Shown here piece after piece: positions 4,517-5,530 of a DNA stretch of 5,530 nt. Each line of letters opens with the position of its first letter. The first letter of the stretch is position 1. The stretch is from DASQWP01 sp050697555 (GTDB lineage: Bacteria; Actinomycetota; Thermoleophilia; Gaiellales; Gaiellaceae). The stretch covers positions 1-5,530 of the forward strand of contig JBOHAD010000122.1 in NCBI GenBank assembly GCA_050697555.1. Direction: 5' to 3'. Below the pieces are notes generated by a model that had not been told where the DNA came from, did no database searches, and saw nothing but the letters and a program-made list of their open reading frames with translations. Position numbers and translations under genes: made by a program.

Positions 4517-4980
4517 TCGAGGTCGGTGAGCGTGTCCCCGACGTCGAGGTGTGGCGCTCCACGCGGGAGCGCCTCGGCCTGCGCGAGCTCGCGTCCCGAG
4601 GCCCCTACCTGCTCTTCTTTTACCTCTTCGACTGGTCGAGCACCTGAACGGACGAGCTGACGCTCCTGCGTGACAGGAGAGCCGAGTTCGAGCAGGCGGG
4701 GGTGGCGCCCTACCCGATCTCACGTGACAGCCCCTGGTCGCACATCGCCTGGAGCCAGGCGCTCGACCTCGGCGAGATCGGCCTTCTCTCGGACTGGACG
4801 GGCGACGCCGTGCGCGCGTTCGGCGTGGCCAGGAAGTACCGCGGCTTCGCCGACGTCGCCGATCGGAGCGCCTTCCTCGTGGACGGAGAGGGCATCATCC
4901 GCGGGGCATGGCGGTACGAGTCTTCCGAGCTGCCCGACTTCGACGAGTTGCTCTCGGCAGCCCGTTCCCTCTCGTCCTAG
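4513..4980 (+). CDS. Selenocysteine-containing peroxiredoxin-like protein (AhpC/TSA-BCP type), Sec45 encoded by TGA at 4645-4647
   Basis: From GTG4513 the frame encodes 44 residues, then TGA, then 110 more residues to TAG4980, giving 155 in all. The fold is that of a thioredoxin-like peroxiredoxin: VGERVPDVEVW (4-14), a hydrophobic strand YLLFFYLFDW (32-41), SST-U-TDEL (42-49), ISRDSPWSHIAW (69-80), LLSDWTGDAVRAFGV (91-105), and RSAFLVDGEGIIR (118-130). The TGA falls exactly at the peroxidatic Cys of family members (compare TPxCTxEL). All later motifs are intact in the same frame, with no other stop. A hairpin at 4663-4679 fits a bacterial SECIS. No Cys occurs anywhere, so there is no resolving residue; reduction would need an outside thiol. 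The usual Pro seven residues before the active site is Leu38, and Thr at -3 is Ser42. Automatic annotation would end the gene at 4647 or restart it near 4702. A nonsense mutation of a Cys codon is the main alternative. Confidence 0.82.
4663..4679 (+). promoter_or_regulatory. Candidate bacterial SECIS hairpin
   Basis: CTCCTG (4663-4668) and CAGGAG (4674-4679) form a perfect 6-bp stem with a 5-base loop, CGTGA. The loop begins 21 bases after the TGA. That fits the known geometry of bacterial SECIS elements: apical loop about 16-37 bases from the UGA, a loop of 3-14 bases with a G in its first two positions, and a short upper stem. One further C-G pair (4661/4681) can form below a G-A mismatch. 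In the mRNA it would recruit SelB with selenocysteinyl-tRNA. Confidence 0.65.
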
Positions 4981-5530
4981 GGCTCTACGCCCTCGTCGCA
5001 GTCGCGGCGACTTGGCCCGGCGTCCGCTCGTTCACCGACTCGTTCATCGCCAACGGCGCCGACGGCCACGGTGAGGCCGCAGCGGGAGACCATCTCCAAG
5101 CCGTCTACCGCTTCTGGCTCGCGGGGCACCAGCTCGGGCGGGGAGAGGCGCCGTGGGTCGACCCGTACAGCTTCCAACCGCTCGTCGAGCCGCAGACCGT
5201 GCTCGGCGCGTGGCCCTTCGCACTCCCCTTCTGGCCGCTCGAAGTCCTCGCCGGCCCGGTCGTCGCCTGGAACCTCGTCCTGGTCGGGACGATCGTCGCC
5301 GCCGGTCTGCTCACGTACTGGTGGCTCCGCGCCCTCGACATCGGCACCGCCGGTGCCTTCGTCGGCGGGCTCGCGTTCGCACTCGCTCCCTACCGGCTGG
5401 CACAGAGCAGCGTCCACCTCCTCGGCTGGATCGCCGTCCTGCTCCCGCTCGCGCTGCTGGCGATCGAGCGGGCCCGCACGGCGGAGAGCCGACGGGCCGC
5501 GCACGCCTGGGGCGCCCTCGCCGCGCTCGC
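4908..5530 (+). CDS. Multi-spanning membrane protein, GT-C glycosyltransferase-like (partial, C-terminus beyond window)
   Basis: The frame starting at ATG4908 is open to the right edge (207 codons visible). A basic N-terminus (VRVFRAARLRR) leads into membrane helix 1 (about residues 18-40). A polar loop with an acidic/His stretch follows, then DPYSFQPLVEP, in the place where GT-C-like proteins have a large extracytoplasmic loop. Further helices follow: WPFALPFWPLEVLAGPVVAW, LVLVGTIVAAGLLTYWWL, a Gly/Ala-rich helix ending FALAPYRLAQSSVHLLGW, and AVLLPLALLAIE. The 'FxPYRLAQxxxHLxxW' pattern is common in large predicted polyprenyl-sugar-dependent glycosyltransferases and related membrane proteins of unknown function. 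This class is inferred from layout, not from a catalytic motif. The start is unusual: it overlaps the upstream gene by 73 bases. No other start codon in this frame precedes helix 1, and the Shine-Dalgarno site is weak. Translation may depend on readthrough of the upstream gene. Confidence 0.75.
   Translation, partial: MAVRVFRAARLRRVALGSPFPLVLGLYALVAVAATWPGVRSFTDSFIANGADGHGEAAAGDHLQAVYRFWLAGHQLGRGEAPWVDPYSFQPLVEPQTVLGAWPFALPFWPLEVLAGPVVAWNLVLVGTIVAAGLLTYWWLRALDIGTAGAFVGGLAFALAPYRLAQSSVHLLGWIAVLLPLALLAIERARTAESRRAAHAWGALAAL

Noticed and set aside
2827..4647. Long plus-strand open frame of about 600 codons
   Set aside because: Until 4513 it is an Arg/Pro-rich shadow of the ligase gene and of minus-strand genes; only its last 45 codons, from GTG4513, are real coding sequence.
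4513..4980. Pseudogene or two separate genes (4513-4647 and 4702-4980)
   Set aside because: The only defect is a TGA at the catalytic Cys codon, with intact frame on both sides and a suitably placed hairpin. A reading that starts at ATG/GTG near 4702 would lack the first strand and the active site. A recent nonsense mutation is still possible and is named as the main alternative.
4979..4993. AGGGC/GCCCT inverted repeat at the end of the selenoprotein gene
   Set aside because: Only 5 bp, no U-run, and it lies within the coding region of the membrane protein, so it is unlikely to be a terminator.
4977..5504. Minus-strand open frame opposite the membrane protein
   Set aside because: Its Glu/Arg/Asp-rich product is the expected antisense of a hydrophobic high-GC gene; the plus strand encodes coherent membrane helices.

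Overview
This is a very GC-rich window with densely packed genes on both strands. GTG starts are common, there are short 4-base and longer gene overlaps, and Shine-Dalgarno sites are few. Codon third positions are almost all G or C. Together with the families present this suggests a high-GC actinobacterium, perhaps of the Thermoleophilia/Gaiellales type; that placement is inferred, not shown.

Layout. 1-341 (minus) is the N-terminal part of a zinc-ribbon Nudix hydrolase that runs off the left edge. A 185-base divergent spacer (342-526) carries a perfect 8+8 inverted repeat and an inverted pair of 14-base motifs facing the two flanking genes. Reading right, 527-658 and 655-945 are a coupled pair: a tiny charged, disordered protein and a minimal protein resembling a cyclic-nucleotide-binding domain. 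On the minus strand follow a small one-helix membrane protein (921-1112) and a class C beta-lactamase-like serine hydrolase (1132-1944). The hydrolase is divergent, across only 22 bases, from a RidA-like protein (1967-2359). That gene converges with a DUF192 lipoprotein gene (2343-2786, minus). A strong 14-bp hairpin (2801-2834) separates the lipoprotein gene from a secreted, C-terminally anchored protein of unknown function (2842-3216, minus).

The right third is a plus-strand cluster. A YbdK/GCS2-type carboxylate-amine ligase (3317-4516) overlaps by GTGA with a peroxiredoxin-like gene (4513-4980). A multi-spanning membrane protein gene (4908 to the right edge) overlaps the end of that gene.

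The main finding is the peroxiredoxin-like gene. Its frame is interrupted once, by TGA at 4645-4647, exactly where the family has its peroxidatic cysteine. The frame then continues to a normal C-terminus. A small hairpin starts 15 bases after the TGA, with its loop 21 bases away, which fits the geometry of a bacterial SECIS. I read it as a selenocysteine-containing peroxiredoxin (Sec45) and not as a broken gene. The protein has no other cysteine, and it is coupled to a glutamate-cysteine-ligase-like enzyme, so a small-thiol-dependent peroxidase unit is a reasonable hypothesis.
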